Shown: positions 6,528 to 14,637 of the stretch, one piece after another | Position numbering within the stretch: the first letter of the stretch is position 1 | Layout of the letters: each line of letters opens with the position of its first letter | Source: Bryobacterales bacterium | GTDB lineage: Bacteria; Acidobacteriota; Terriglobia; Bryobacterales; Bryobacteraceae | Assembly: GCA_025456495.1 (NCBI GenBank) | Contig: JALOKO010000017.1 | Location: 1-18,206 of the forward strand | Length of the DNA stretch: 18,206 nucleotides | Reading direction: 5' to 3' | Made by a program: the position numbers and the translations under genes | The notes under the pieces: model-generated | The model's database searches: none | What the model saw: only the letters and a program-made list of their open reading frames with translations | Told to the model about the DNA's origin: nothing

Positions 6528-9500
6528 CTACTGTCCGTTGGCCACCATGGGCTGCGCGGATGGCGCCGTTGTCTTGCTCTCGCCCACCTTGCGCATTGAC
6601 CGTAACAACGCCGGCCAATCCTCCAGGTGGGTAGCGAAAATCCCTTCAACCGTCTCCCGCGTCCATTCGGGAACCACCAGGTTCAGCTCCTCCGGTCGCA
6701 TGTGCAGGCGGTCAGAGACTTCGGCCCAATACAACGCGCTGGATTCCCAGGTCTCCGCCATGAGGCGGCTGGAGTAGCCCATCAGCGTCGGCATGGTGCG
6801 CAGTCCCAACAGTTCGCGCCGGTAGGAACGGGTAAGCGCGGGCTTGGGCGTGCCGAACAGGTCACTGATCACCGCCATGTCCACCGCGCTTTCAGTGCGC
6901 TGCAACTGACGGATTTCGTCGTACAGCGGACTGCTGAGGTCAGCGCGCTCCGCCAGCAGATCATAGGCGACGCGGAACAACTCCGCGGGCATCATCTTTT
7001 GTTCGGCATCGCGGACATTACCGGCATCCAGCGCCAGTCGCGTTTCGGCCACGCGGTGGGGGCTGGACCAACGTTCCAGAGAGCCCAGGAAAGATGCTCG
7101 CAAGCCGGAATTCAGCATGCTTTCTGCAAGCAGGCTGCGGCCGGCACGCTGCAGCAACGCAACGTAATGCCGTTGCACGGGAGTCACCTTCCACCAGCGG
7201 GGCACCGTGGCGGTCAGCAGCATCTGGGGCACCAGGTCTCCCCAGATCAACGCTTGTTCCTTTTCCGGGATAAGGAAGTTCTGTTCGGCCTGCGCCAGGG
7301 CATAGGGGAGTTCGCTGAGTGAACCCATCAGCCTGCCTCCGGAGGTAGCGCTCCAACCAACGCCCACCAGCTCAGTGGGCGCCCAACTGTAGTCGTTACT
7401 CTGCAAGCCCGCGAAGTCGTGGTAGCGGACAAACTGCCCGTTGGTGAGCAGGATCTGGCCACCAGGGGGCGCATAGTGCGCGTAATTCAACCCCACCAGC
7501 GTGTCGCGCAGGTGCGGCATCAGCACCTCACGCAACTCGAGCAGCTTCTCGGGGGAGTTGGCATTCTTGTCCACCTCAGCGCGCAGGCGCACCTTACGCT
7601 CGCGCTCAATGTGGTCTTCGGTAAAGCGACCGAAACTGAGGGCGTTCTTTTCTTCGGTGCTCATCGAAGACCGGGCTGACTGAATGCGGCCAATTTTGGC
7701 GGTAAGGCGGTTCACCAGATTGGTGTCGATAGCGGCGCCGCTGGCGGCGCCGACCAATTGATCCGCGAGGGTGAAAATTTCACCCAGCGTCATCAACCGC
7801 TGCGCGCTCATCACCTCTTCCATGGCGCGAATCTGGCGATCACGTACCTGGGAATCACCCGCTTCGCGCGTTCCGGCCAGCAGCGCCATCAGGTGCGCTT
7901 GCGGATCGTCGGTCTTCGCTCCGCCGGTGGCTGCAATCAGCGACTCCACGCACTTGCGCGTCTGGTCGAACAACTGCTGATGAGTTCCCACGTTCTGATA
8001 GGCGTTGAGGATTTCCAGGAACAGGTCGTTCGCCGCCTGGCCCTCCAACAATCCATGCCGGACATACACCTGCCATAGCCCCAGTAGCCCCTGCAACGAG
8101 CCGACGGCATCACCGCGAAGCTGCTCATTGCGTCCTTTGGAAAGCTGGGGCGCGGTGGTCAGGAACAGTTGGATGGCATCGTCGGTCAGCGTGGGCAGCT
8201 CAGACAGCAGCGAATACTGGGCCTGCAGCTGCGGGTAGTAATCAATCAGCGAGCTGACGGTGGCCGGCTCCAGGGGTTTGTCGCGCAGGCGGTTCATCTC
8301 GCTCAGCGCCACGAAGATCTTCAACGGGACGTTGTCGATGTAGCTGCGGCTGAGTCCGAACAGCGCCGCAATCAAGTCGTCGGCTTCCTGCCATCCAGGT
8401 GCGGCACGGCGCAGCCGCTTATCTTCCACAAACTTCTTGTCGGCCACCATGCTCTTCCACAGCGCAAGTCCGCCCGGCACGTGCGGTTTGCCATCGCCAT
8501 CCAGGCGCAAGCGATGCGTGAAGATCAGCATATCGGTGTTGGCGCGGAAGACCGGGCGGGCCGGTCCCGGACTGGTAATGCGACCTCGCAGCGCGTCATA
8601 GAACCGCTCCATGCGCGCGGGTTCGGTGAGGTAGCTCTTCACCGGCCCTTCAATTCGGGATAGGGCATCGTAGTAGCTGGCCAGCCAGCCGTCATCCCTG
8701 GCCATCAGCTTCAAAAAGAAGTCCGCGGGCTTGTTCACGGATCCGCCCACCATGCTTTCCCACTTGGACACGGAGCGCGCGCCACCAGGCGTTACCACCT
8801 TGCCGTCCACCACATGGAACATGCCGCCGTAGAAATCAATCACATGGGCAAAGGCCCTTAGCTTTTCGTATTCCACTTCCTTGCGCAGCAATTCGGCCGC
8901 GCCACTTTCCAGCTTGGCGATGCTGAGGTACATGCGGCAGCGGGCCGGGTCACTCAGAAACAATTCGATGGGGGACTTGTCGGCCTTGCTTTCATCCTTC
9001 AACTGCCAGTAATCCGGCCCAAACAGGACGGGAACGCGCGTCGGCGTCATGTCGTAGCGGAAGGGCCGGTTGGTGCGCAAGGCCTCTTCCAACTCCGCCA
9101 GCGGGAAACCGGAATCGACAGTGACGAAGGCCTTCGTGGGGTTTACCGTCTCCAGCACCACCTCACCACCGCAACCACCGCGCATCCGGTAGCCGAGGAT
9201 CTTCAACAGTTCGCCGGTTTCGCGGGTTTCGCATTGCGCGATCTCCAGCACCTTGCTGGATCCGGCCAGCTTCGTCAGGTCGCGGGCATGCTCCAGGTAG
9301 CGGAACACCAGGCGCAGATACTCGGTTTCGATCATGCCGCCCTCGGGTCCGGACGAGCGGAAGCCGGAGATCACCACGTTCCGCGCCAACGCGCTCATCA
9401 GTTGTTCCGGATCAAGGTCCGGCGTGATGGCGGTCATGCGAGCAAACGCAGCCAACGGACCCGGGATCTCAATTTCGCCATAGGTGGGCTTGGTGGCGCC

Positions 9501-9902
9501 GGTGGCAGTGACAGGCCAGGCGAGATCCGCGGCCCCAGTCTGGCGATACAACTGCATGTACCGCTCAAGGGACTGCCGGTTGTCCTCCTCCAGGCTCAAC
9601 ACCGAGAGGCGGCGCAGCACCTTGCGCTTCTCGTCCGCGCTTCCCCGTGTTTCCAGCAGACGCCAATACTGGTCGTAGGCCGCCGCACGCGCTGGAGATC
9701 CAAAGCGGTCAAGAAACTCCGCCAGGGCGCGAGCGCTGTCCAGGTCGTCGGGGTTTTCCCGGACGGCCGCCTGGAGACGCTCCAGGGCCATGCCAGACTT
9801 CCCTTCCCGGGCAAGTTGGCGCGATTGCTGGTCTACCTCATTCGCCGCAATTCCATGCAGCGACAAAAGCAGGAGAGCCGCGACGAATACAGCAATCCTC
9901 AT
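6528..9902 (-). CDS. Large secreted protein of unknown function (1124 aa)
   Basis: A protein of 1124 aa starting at ATG 9902, preceded by GAGGGG about seven bases upstream. A clear Sec signal peptide (hydrophobic core 3-15, likely cut after HGIAA at 20) is followed by a TPR-like helical stretch (about 25-85: AREGKSGMALERLQAAVRE, then DSARALAEFLDRFGSPARAA). The rest is mostly helical, without transmembrane segments or catalytic motifs I can name. Only two Cys residues, in CETRETG and RGGCGG, lie close together, in a segment near residues 228-250 that may form a disulfide. I do not recognise the family. The protein is probably periplasmic or surface-located, and its neighbour is a secreted VWFA protein. 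GC content and codon use look like the rest of the window, with no sign of recent transfer. Confidence 0.83.
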   Translation of the reverse strand: MRIAVFVAALLLLSLHGIAANEVDQQSRQLAREGKSGMALERLQAAVRENPDDLDSARALAEFLDRFGSPARAAAYDQYWRLLETRGSADEKRKVLRRLSVLSLEEDNRQSLERYMQLYRQTGAADLAWPVTATGATKPTYGEIEIPGPLAAFARMTAITPDLDPEQLMSALARNVVISGFRSSGPEGGMIETEYLRLVFRYLEHARDLTKLAGSSKVLEIAQCETRETGELLKILGYRMRGGCGGEVVLETVNPTKAFVTVDSGFPLAELEEALRTNRPFRYDMTPTRVPVLFGPDYWQLKDESKADKSPIELFLSDPARCRMYLSIAKLESGAAELLRKEVEYEKLRAFAHVIDFYGGMFHVVDGKVVTPGGARSVSKWESMVGGSVNKPADFFLKLMARDDGWLASYYDALSRIEGPVKSYLTEPARMERFYDALRGRITSPGPARPVFRANTDMLIFTHRLRLDGDGKPHVPGGLALWKSMVADKKFVEDKRLRRAAPGWQEADDLIAALFGLSRSYIDNVPLKIFVALSEMNRLRDKPLEPATVSSLIDYYPQLQAQYSLLSELPTLTDDAIQLFLTTAPQLSKGRNEQLRGDAVGSLQGLLGLWQVYVRHGLLEGQAANDLFLEILNAYQNVGTHQQLFDQTRKCVESLIAATGGAKTDDPQAHLMALLAGTREAGDSQVRDRQIRAMEEVMSAQRLMTLGEIFTLADQLVGAASGAAIDTNLVNRLTAKIGRIQSARSSMSTEEKNALSFGRFTEDHIERERKVRLRAEVDKNANSPEKLLELREVLMPHLRDTLVGLNYAHYAPPGGQILLTNGQFVRYHDFAGLQSNDYSWAPTELVGVGWSATSGGRLMGSLSELPYALAQAEQNFLIPEKEQALIWGDLVPQMLLTATVPRWWKVTPVQRHYVALLQRAGRSLLAESMLNSGLRASFLGSLERWSSPHRVAETRLALDAGNVRDAEQKMMPAELFRVAYDLLAERADLSSPLYDEIRQLQRTESAVDMAVISDLFGTPKPALTRSYRRELLGLRTMPTLMGYSSRLMAETWESSALYWAEVSDRLHMRPEELNLVVPEWTRETVEGIFATHLEDWPALLRSMRKVGESKTTAPSAQPMVANGQ

Positions 9903-10066
9903 AGCAAACCCCTCTCGTGAATCGAATGGCAGGCAGAGCAGATCAGAACTTGGAGCTTACTCTACCACTTTCAACTATCCCCATGGCAAGCCCGTGGACA
10001 CCCAATGACACCGCGCCGTCGCCAGCTTAGTTTCTTTCGATGCAAGTTCGTTAGCATGGATGTCAG

Positions 10067-10080
10067 AAAGCATTTGCTTT
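10067..10080. promoter_or_regulatory. 14-bp palindrome upstream of the exported oxidoreductase
   Basis: AAAGCA-TT-TGCTTT is an inverted repeat with 6-bp arms, 37 bases before the GTG start at 10118, in the 215-bp region between two divergent genes. It could be an operator or part of a promoter spacer. This locally AT-rich stretch (10060-10095) is the best promoter region in the gap, but I cannot assign convincing -35/-10 boxes. Evidence is from sequence symmetry only. Confidence 0.3.
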
Positions 10081-10117
10081 ATTCTGCTGGAAAATCGCCT
10101 GAAGGAGAACGGAATTC

Positions 10118-11200
10118 GTGTACGCCATCAACCGGGCCTTGCTGCCCTTGCTGTTGTTTATCTGCCTGCTGCCACTGTCGGCGCAGGAACCCACGATTGC
10201 GGTGGTGGGGATGGTGCATTCCCATGTTTGGGGTCACCTTTCGAAAATGATCACCGGACAACCGGCTAAATTGGTGGGGGTTGCCGAAACCGAACCGGCG
10301 CTGATCGATGACGCCGTCAAGGCCGGGCTCAGCCGGGACCTGGTGTTTGCTGACTGGCGCAAGATGCTGGACACGAAGAAGCCTTTGGTGGTGTGGGCTT
10401 TCGTCGAAAACAACCGTCACCTGGAGATTGTGCAGTACTGTGCGCCCCGCAAGATTCACGTGATGTTTGAGAAGCCCCTGGCGTCCACCTATAAGGACGC
10501 GGTGGCCATCCGCGACCTGGCGAAAAAGCATGGTATTCAGGTGATGGTGAACTACCAGATGGCCTGGTGGCCCACCATGCACGCGCTGAAGTCCAAACTC
10601 GATTCCGGTGACCTGGGCCAGGTCTGGCGCATGCATGGCATTGTCGGCCACGGCGGACCCGGGGCGCCCACGGGTCGCAACAAGTTCTTCGTGGACTGGC
10701 TCACCGATCCCGTCAAGAACGGTGCCGGCGCGTTGATGGACTTCGGCTGCTACAACGCGCTGTGGAGCCTGATGTATCTGGGCAAGCCCACCAGCGTATT
10801 CGCCCACACCATCCAATTGCGTCCTGGCGAGTTTCCGAAAGTCGAGGATAGCGCCGCCCTTATCCTCACCTATCCCAAGGGTGTTGCGCTGCTGGAAGGC
10901 AGTTGGGATCTGCCGCACAGCTATCAGCAGGTGGAGTTGTTCGGCCTGAAGGGCAGCGTGATGGCGGACCGCCGCGAAGCCACCTTCCGTCCCGCGCGTC
11001 AACAGGCGCAGAAGTTGCCGAACCCGGATCTGGCGCCCCATCAACTGGAACCCATCGCCTATATGTTGGACGCCATCCGCACGGGTGCTGACCCGGCGGG
11101 AATGGTGTCAATCGATTACAACGTGGGGGTCAACGAGATCATTGAAGCTGCTAAACTAAGCGTCAAGACTGGTCGGCCGGTGACGCTCCCCTTGCGCTAG
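10118..11200 (+). CDS. Exported Gfo/Idh/MocA-family oxidoreductase
   Basis: A protein of 360 aa from GTG 10118, with the Shine-Dalgarno GAAGGAGAA at 10101-10109. The N-terminus is a Sec-type signal peptide (hydrophobic 8-20, likely cut after LSAQ) with no twin arginines. The Rossmann half follows (TIAVVGMVHSHVWGH, 26-40), then the EKPLA motif (118-122), which in this family holds the Lys near the NAD(P) nicotinamide, and GALMDFGCYN (204-213), where other members have the catalytic Asp/His. The C-terminal half is the usual beta-sheet domain. The family mostly acts on sugars, cyclitols and related polyols. The nucleotide loop lacks the usual GxGxxG, reading GMVHSH, so cofactor use is uncertain. 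It is monocistronic as far as can be seen; the next gene is 229 bases on. Confidence 0.87.
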   Translation: MYAINRALLPLLLFICLLPLSAQEPTIAVVGMVHSHVWGHLSKMITGQPAKLVGVAETEPALIDDAVKAGLSRDLVFADWRKMLDTKKPLVVWAFVENNRHLEIVQYCAPRKIHVMFEKPLASTYKDAVAIRDLAKKHGIQVMVNYQMAWWPTMHALKSKLDSGDLGQVWRMHGIVGHGGPGAPTGRNKFFVDWLTDPVKNGAGALMDFGCYNALWSLMYLGKPTSVFAHTIQLRPGEFPKVEDSAALILTYPKGVALLEGSWDLPHSYQQVELFGLKGSVMADRREATFRPARQQAQKLPNPDLAPHQLEPIAYMLDAIRTGADPAGMVSIDYNVGVNEIIEAAKLSVKTGRPVTLPLR

Positions 11201-11257
11201 TTGGAGCATTGCTGGCGGGTGGGAGATCCTGGGTTTGCGTTTCGAGCAACTCGGGCT

Positions 11258-11266
11258 CCCCCCCCC
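11258..11266. repeat. Homopolymer run of nine C
   Basis: Nine consecutive C in the 229-base gap between the exported oxidoreductase and the ArsR-type gene. It is flanked by GGTGGGAG-like sequence at 11219-11226 that could pair with part of the C-run, but there is no convincing terminator. The rest of 11201-11429 shows no gene. Confidence 0.6.
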
Positions 11267-11429
11267 ACCGTTCCCTCACCTGCAGCCTCGTTTCCGCTGC
11301 TTGGACAGATGTTTTCACCGTGTTTTTGCGATGACGTCTGACGAGGGTTTCTCGCCTGCCGCCATTGCACTAAGCAAGATCCGAAGCTTCTGTGCAGTCC
11401 CTTCCGGGAACTGGATGTATTAGGAAACG

Positions 11430-11816
11430 ATGCCCGCATCTGCCATTGCCAACAAGCAATTAGCCACCGTCCTTGGCGTACTCAGCCACCCTTTGCGCAT
11501 TCGAATGGTGCAGGAACTGTACCAGGGCGAACGGGACGTGAACACGCTACAGCAATGCGTGGGCATCTCGCACTCCAGCGTTTCGCAGCACCTGGCGGTG
11601 ATGCGCGCCAATCGCCTGGTGGTGGAACGCCGCGAAGGCAGACGGGTGTTCTATCGGTTGGTTGAGCCGCTGCTGGCCAACTGGTTGCTGGAGGGTCTGC
11701 GCTTCCTCGAAGTGGCCGAGCAGCGTTACGACTCGGTGCGGCTGGCGGTGAGTCAGGCGCGCCAGTCCTGGGCCGGCGCGGCCGCCGTTAACGGCCCGGA
11801 CAGCAGCGACGAATAG
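11430..11816 (+). CDS. ArsR-family winged-helix transcriptional regulator
   Basis: A protein of 128 aa. ATG 11430 follows AGGA at 11422-11425. The ArsR/SmtB DNA-binding core is clear: LSHPLRIRMVQELYQGERDVNTL (18-40), the helix-turn-helix CVGISHSSVSQHLAVMRA (43-60), and a beta wing LVVERREGRRVFYRL (63-77). The metal-sensing ELCVCDL motif of ArsR/SmtB is absent and Cys43 is the only cysteine, so a non-metal signal or a constitutive repressor role is likely. The C-terminal tail (about 105-128) is polar and variable. A TTCC-G-GGAA symmetry at 11402-11410, just before the gene, could be an autoregulatory operator. The target genes are not evident; the nearest upstream neighbour is the exported oxidoreductase, and dinB converges on it. 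Confidence 0.9.
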   Translation: MPASAIANKQLATVLGVLSHPLRIRMVQELYQGERDVNTLQQCVGISHSSVSQHLAVMRANRLVVERREGRRVFYRLVEPLLANWLLEGLRFLEVAEQRYDSVRLAVSQARQSWAGAAAVNGPDSSDE

Positions 11817-11833
11817 CCTCTCCGGGCGCCACG

Positions 11834-11892
11834 CCAGTAACGTGGCCAGTGTCGTAACTTCGCCACTGTCGTAACTTGGCCAGTGCCGCCAA
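11834..11892. repeat. 17-bp tandem repeat at a convergent gene junction
   Basis: Two complete 17-bp units, CCAGTGTCGTAACTTCG (11846-11862) and CCACTGTCGTAACTTGG (11863-11879), differ at two positions. They are flanked by partial copies beginning CCAGT at 11834 and CCAGTG at 11880. The repeat lies between the ends of the ArsR gene and dinB. CAGTG and CACTG segments could pair weakly, but no terminator with a T-run is seen. Confidence 0.75.
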
Positions 11893-11929
11893 GGGCACGT
11901 CCCATCCGAAACGGGCTGAGCCGCACCGC

Positions 11930-13249
11930 CTACGATTCAGGCCCAGCGTCGGCATCAGCCGCCCGTTGCGGTGAAGGCGTCGATGCGCTGCCGGACCCCT
12001 GCATCGCATCGTGGACCCGCTCCCGAAAGCGTCCTTTCATCGACGCCGCCAGCGATACCGTATCCTCACCATACTTTGCCCGCAGCTTGTCGGCCGCCGA
12101 CAGAGCCTGTTGCAGGCGCTGGTGCCGCTGGTGGTCAAGCAAGGCCAACTGCCCCTCGCTGGCATCCAGTGAGGATGCCTGCACCCCAATCAGCCGCACC
12201 TTTGTTCCAGGTTTCCAGTTTTGGCGGAACAGCGCCCGGGCTTCCTGGAAAATCTCCACATCAAGGTTGGTGCGCTGCTCCAGCGTTCTCGCCCGGGTGA
12301 TGGTGGAAAATCGCTGATCCCGCAGCTTCAATTGGATCGTGCGTGCGTGCAGCCCCAATTCGCGCAGGCGTCGCCCCACCATCTCGGCCATCCGCGCCAG
12401 GATCGCTTCCAGCGTTGCGGCGTCAGCGGTGTCCTGGTTGAACGTGTGTTCGTGGCTGACTGACTTGGGGTCTTCGTCGGCGCCGATGGAGCTATCGAAC
12501 CAGCCCCCGGCGTCCTCGCCACGGGCCTTGCCCCCCAGCGCCATGCCCCACTTGCCGAATCGTCGCCGCAGCAGGTCCTCGTCCACCAGACGCAGGTCAC
12601 CCACGCGTCGAATTCCCAGTTCCCGTAGCGATTCCTGCATCACTTTGCCTACGCCGGGAATTCTTCCAACCTCCAGCGATGCCAGCGTTGCGGCCTCCTG
12701 CCCGGGCAACACCAGAAAAATGCCGTTCGGTTTGGCCAGGTCGCTGGAAATCTTGGCCACCAGGCGTGAGCCAGCCACCCCCACACTGCAGTTCAGACGG
12801 GTTTCCTTGCCAATGCGTTCATGCAGCAAATGCGCCGCCCGCAGCGGAGGCCCATACAGCCTGCCAGTGCCGGTCATGTCCAGGTAGGCTTCATCGATGC
12901 TGGCCATCTCCAACACCGGGGAGAAGCTTTCCAGAACCGCGCGCACCTTGCGCGAATACTCACTGTAGCGGTCACGATGCCCATCCAGGAAAATGGCGTG
13001 CGGACACTTCTGATAGGCGGTCCGCAAAGGCATGGCTGAATGGATGCCATACTTGCGCGCTGCGTAGGAGGCTGCCGACACCACCCCTCGCTCGTCGCCC
13101 TTGCCACCCACCACGACCGGCTTGCCCTTCAGCGTTGGGTCAAACAACTCCTCCACCGACACGAAGAAAGCATCCATGTCGACATGGAAGATCACCCGGC
13201 GCCAGCCGGATGCCGATGTCCCCCTGCTGCCTGCCTCTGCTTCGCCCAT
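11930..13249 (-). CDS. dinB: DNA polymerase IV (Y-family translesion polymerase)
   Basis: A protein of 439 aa, longer than the ~350 aa of E. coli Pol IV because of extra residues at both ends. Y-family motifs: HVDMDAFFVSVE (22-33, catalytic Asp24), GVVSAASYAARKYGIHSAMP (the fingers/nucleotide-contact region), and SIDEAYLD (117-124, catalytic Asp119-Glu120). These are followed by CSVGVAGSRLVAKISSDLAKP and a helix-hairpin-helix, GRIPGVGK (195-202). QLALLD at 367-372 is a likely beta-clamp-binding motif, and the last ~25 residues are a Ser/Ala-rich tail. The enzyme copies past damaged bases with low fidelity. ATG 13249 is the furthest possible start because TAA lies two codons upstream. GTG 13195 is an alternative, since AAGGA abuts the ATG with no spacing. 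Confidence 0.95.
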   Translation of the reverse strand: MGEAEAGSRGTSASGWRRVIFHVDMDAFFVSVEELFDPTLKGKPVVVGGKGDERGVVSAASYAARKYGIHSAMPLRTAYQKCPHAIFLDGHRDRYSEYSRKVRAVLESFSPVLEMASIDEAYLDMTGTGRLYGPPLRAAHLLHERIGKETRLNCSVGVAGSRLVAKISSDLAKPNGIFLVLPGQEAATLASLEVGRIPGVGKVMQESLRELGIRRVGDLRLVDEDLLRRRFGKWGMALGGKARGEDAGGWFDSSIGADEDPKSVSHEHTFNQDTADAATLEAILARMAEMVGRRLRELGLHARTIQLKLRDQRFSTITRARTLEQRTNLDVEIFQEARALFRQNWKPGTKVRLIGVQASSLDASEGQLALLDHQRHQRLQQALSAADKLRAKYGEDTVSLAASMKGRFRERVHDAMQGSGSASTPSPQRAADADAGPES

Positions 13250-13254
13250 TCCTT

Positions 13255-13313
13255 ACCCGTTCGCCCAGGCTAACCCGTTCGCCCAAGCTAACCCGTTCGC
13301 CCAGGCTCACCCG
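13255..13313. repeat. Three 18-bp tandem repeats directly upstream of dinB
   Basis: ACCCGTTCGCCCAGGCTA (13255-13272), ACCCGTTCGCCCAAGCTA (13273-13290) and ACCCGTTCGCCCAGGCTC (13291-13308) lie head to tail, differing at one position each. A fourth copy breaks off after ACCCG (13309-13313). The array starts 6 bases before the dinB start codon and so occupies its leader or promoter. Each unit contains GTTCG, spaced 18 bp apart. This is not the GTTC-N7-GTTC LexA box of Alphaproteobacteria, and I cannot assign a regulator. Confidence 0.9.
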
Positions 13314-13385
13314 CTTCCGACGATGGAAACCCAATTCCGCATCACCCCTCGCGGGGCATCAACCACGGCGGCAAGGATCAGATGC

Positions 13386-14459
13386 CTAGCCGTGGCGGAT
13401 CATCAGCACGTCGCCATCCTGGACAACGTAGTCCCGCCCCTCCAGACGCATCAGGGCAGTTCCCTTGAGGCCACTCCAGCCCTGATGGTCGACGAGGTCC
13501 TTCCAGTTGGCCACCTCGGCGCGGATGAACTTTTTCTCCAGGTCGCTATGGATCTCACCGGCGGCGTGTACGGCCTTGCAGTTCACGGGGATGGTCCAGG
13601 CCCGCACCTCCGGCTCTCCAGCGGTGAGAAACGACATCCTGCCCAGCAGAGTGTAGGTAGCACTCACCATGCGCTTCAGGCCGTTTTCCTTCAGGCCGTA
13701 GCTTTCCATGAATTCGGCGGCCTCCTCGGCGCTCATCTCCGTGAGTTCGGCCTCGATCTTGCCGCAAATCGCGGTCACGCCCGCCTGTTTCCTGCCCGCC
13801 ACCAGCTTTTCGCGGTACTCTACTTCCAGTTCCGCCAGCCGGGGAGCGTTCTCTTCGCCCACGTTCAGCACGAATAGAATCGGCTTCTGCGACAAAAACA
13901 TAAAACCGCGGACCAGCTTTTCCCCCTCAGCGTCCACCTCCACCTCGCGTAAGGGCTGGTTGCCTTCCAGTGCGGCCTTGAAGCGCTCCAACACCTCGTA
14001 TTCTTTGTCCAGCTTCGGGTCCTTGATCTTCTTGCGGTCTTTCTCCAACCGCTCCAGGCGCTTTTCCACCTGCACCAGGTCGCTGAGAATCAGCTCGGCT
14101 TCCACATCCTCCAGGTCCCGGATGGGGTCAACGCTTCCCTTTTCATGCGGCACGATATCGCTTTCAAAGACGCGCAGAACATGAGCGAAGGCGTCGGCGA
14201 AGCGCAGACTGGCCAGATAGCTGGGTTCCCGCAAGACCTCCTTGGAGATGGAGGGCACATCCAGAAACTCAATCGTGGCGTGCGTCAGTTTCTCTGGCTG
14301 GAACACCTCCGCAAGGGCATCCAGGCGCGCGTCCGGCACCTTGGCCACACCAACCCTTACCTCCATGGCGCCCATGCGGCTGGATTCATGCACTCCCGTC
14401 AGGATGGTAAACAGCGAGGTCTTGCCCACCATGGGCAACCCGATAATGGCAGTTTTCAT
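13386..14459 (-). CDS. ychF: YchF-type (Obg-related) P-loop ATPase/GTPase, divergent
   Basis: A protein of 357 aa; typical YchF has about 363. The ATG at 14459 is chosen because AAAGGAAG lies five bases upstream and the P-loop begins at once; the open frame to 14495 adds 12 unlikely residues. G1 is GLPMVGKT (7-14). The family-typical DPIRDLEDVEAELILSDLVQVEKRL (111-135) leads into a coiled-coil helical arm. G4 is NVGE (199-202), the YchF form of NKxD that favours ATP. A C-terminal TGS domain (about 279-357) ends in RDYVVQDGDVLMIR. Family members bind the ribosome and affect translation and stress responses. Unusually, the G3 motif expected as DxxG reads DVPS (67-70), and the following GLVxGAxxG-type segment is missing. 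It lies 136 bases upstream of dinB on the same strand. Confidence 0.9.
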   Translation of the reverse strand: MKTAIIGLPMVGKTSLFTILTGVHESSRMGAMEVRVGVAKVPDARLDALAEVFQPEKLTHATIEFLDVPSISKEVLREPSYLASLRFADAFAHVLRVFESDIVPHEKGSVDPIRDLEDVEAELILSDLVQVEKRLERLEKDRKKIKDPKLDKEYEVLERFKAALEGNQPLREVEVDAEGEKLVRGFMFLSQKPILFVLNVGEENAPRLAELEVEYREKLVAGRKQAGVTAICGKIEAELTEMSAEEAAEFMESYGLKENGLKRMVSATYTLLGRMSFLTAGEPEVRAWTIPVNCKAVHAAGEIHSDLEKKFIRAEVANWKDLVDHQGWSGLKGTALMRLEGRDYVVQDGDVLMIRHG

Positions 14460-14579
14460 ATCTTCCTTTGAGGGTAACGCGAAGCACCCGCGCACGCACT
14501 CCTCGGATGCTCTAGCGGGGACGGAATGAGAGGTCTAGCCTAGTACCGCCGGAGGATTTCGTTTCGGTAATGGCGCATC

Positions 14580-14608
14580 GTTCATTTTGGACCGGTTGCA
14601 GGTATCAT
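14580..14608 (+). promoter_or_regulatory. Candidate promoter of the first micro-protein gene
   Basis: A -10-like TATCAT (14603-14608) with a weak -35 candidate GTTCAT (14580-14585) at 17-bp spacing. The segment from GGTATCAT to GGAGG aligns without gaps to the leader of the second micro-protein gene, with 19 of 30 identical by hand count. That supports a shared ancestral promoter and ribosome binding site. Confidence 0.4.
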
Positions 14609-14637
14609 GGGGCTGACTGTGCTTGGAGGTGAAATTG

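Noticed and set aside
11235..11423. Possible 62-codon gene between the exported oxidoreductase and the ArsR gene
   Set aside because: Starts without a ribosome binding site, crosses the C9 run, and has no signal, helix or family pattern.
13255..13308. CRISPR-like array or alphaproteobacterial LexA box
   Set aside because: Units are contiguous with no spacers, and the GTTC sites are 18 bp apart rather than GTTC-N7-GTTC.
13101..13877. Plus-strand open frame with a three-times repeated ANPFAQ peptide
   Set aside because: The peptide repeat is only the translation of the 18-bp DNA repeat; the frame runs antisense to dinB and ychF.
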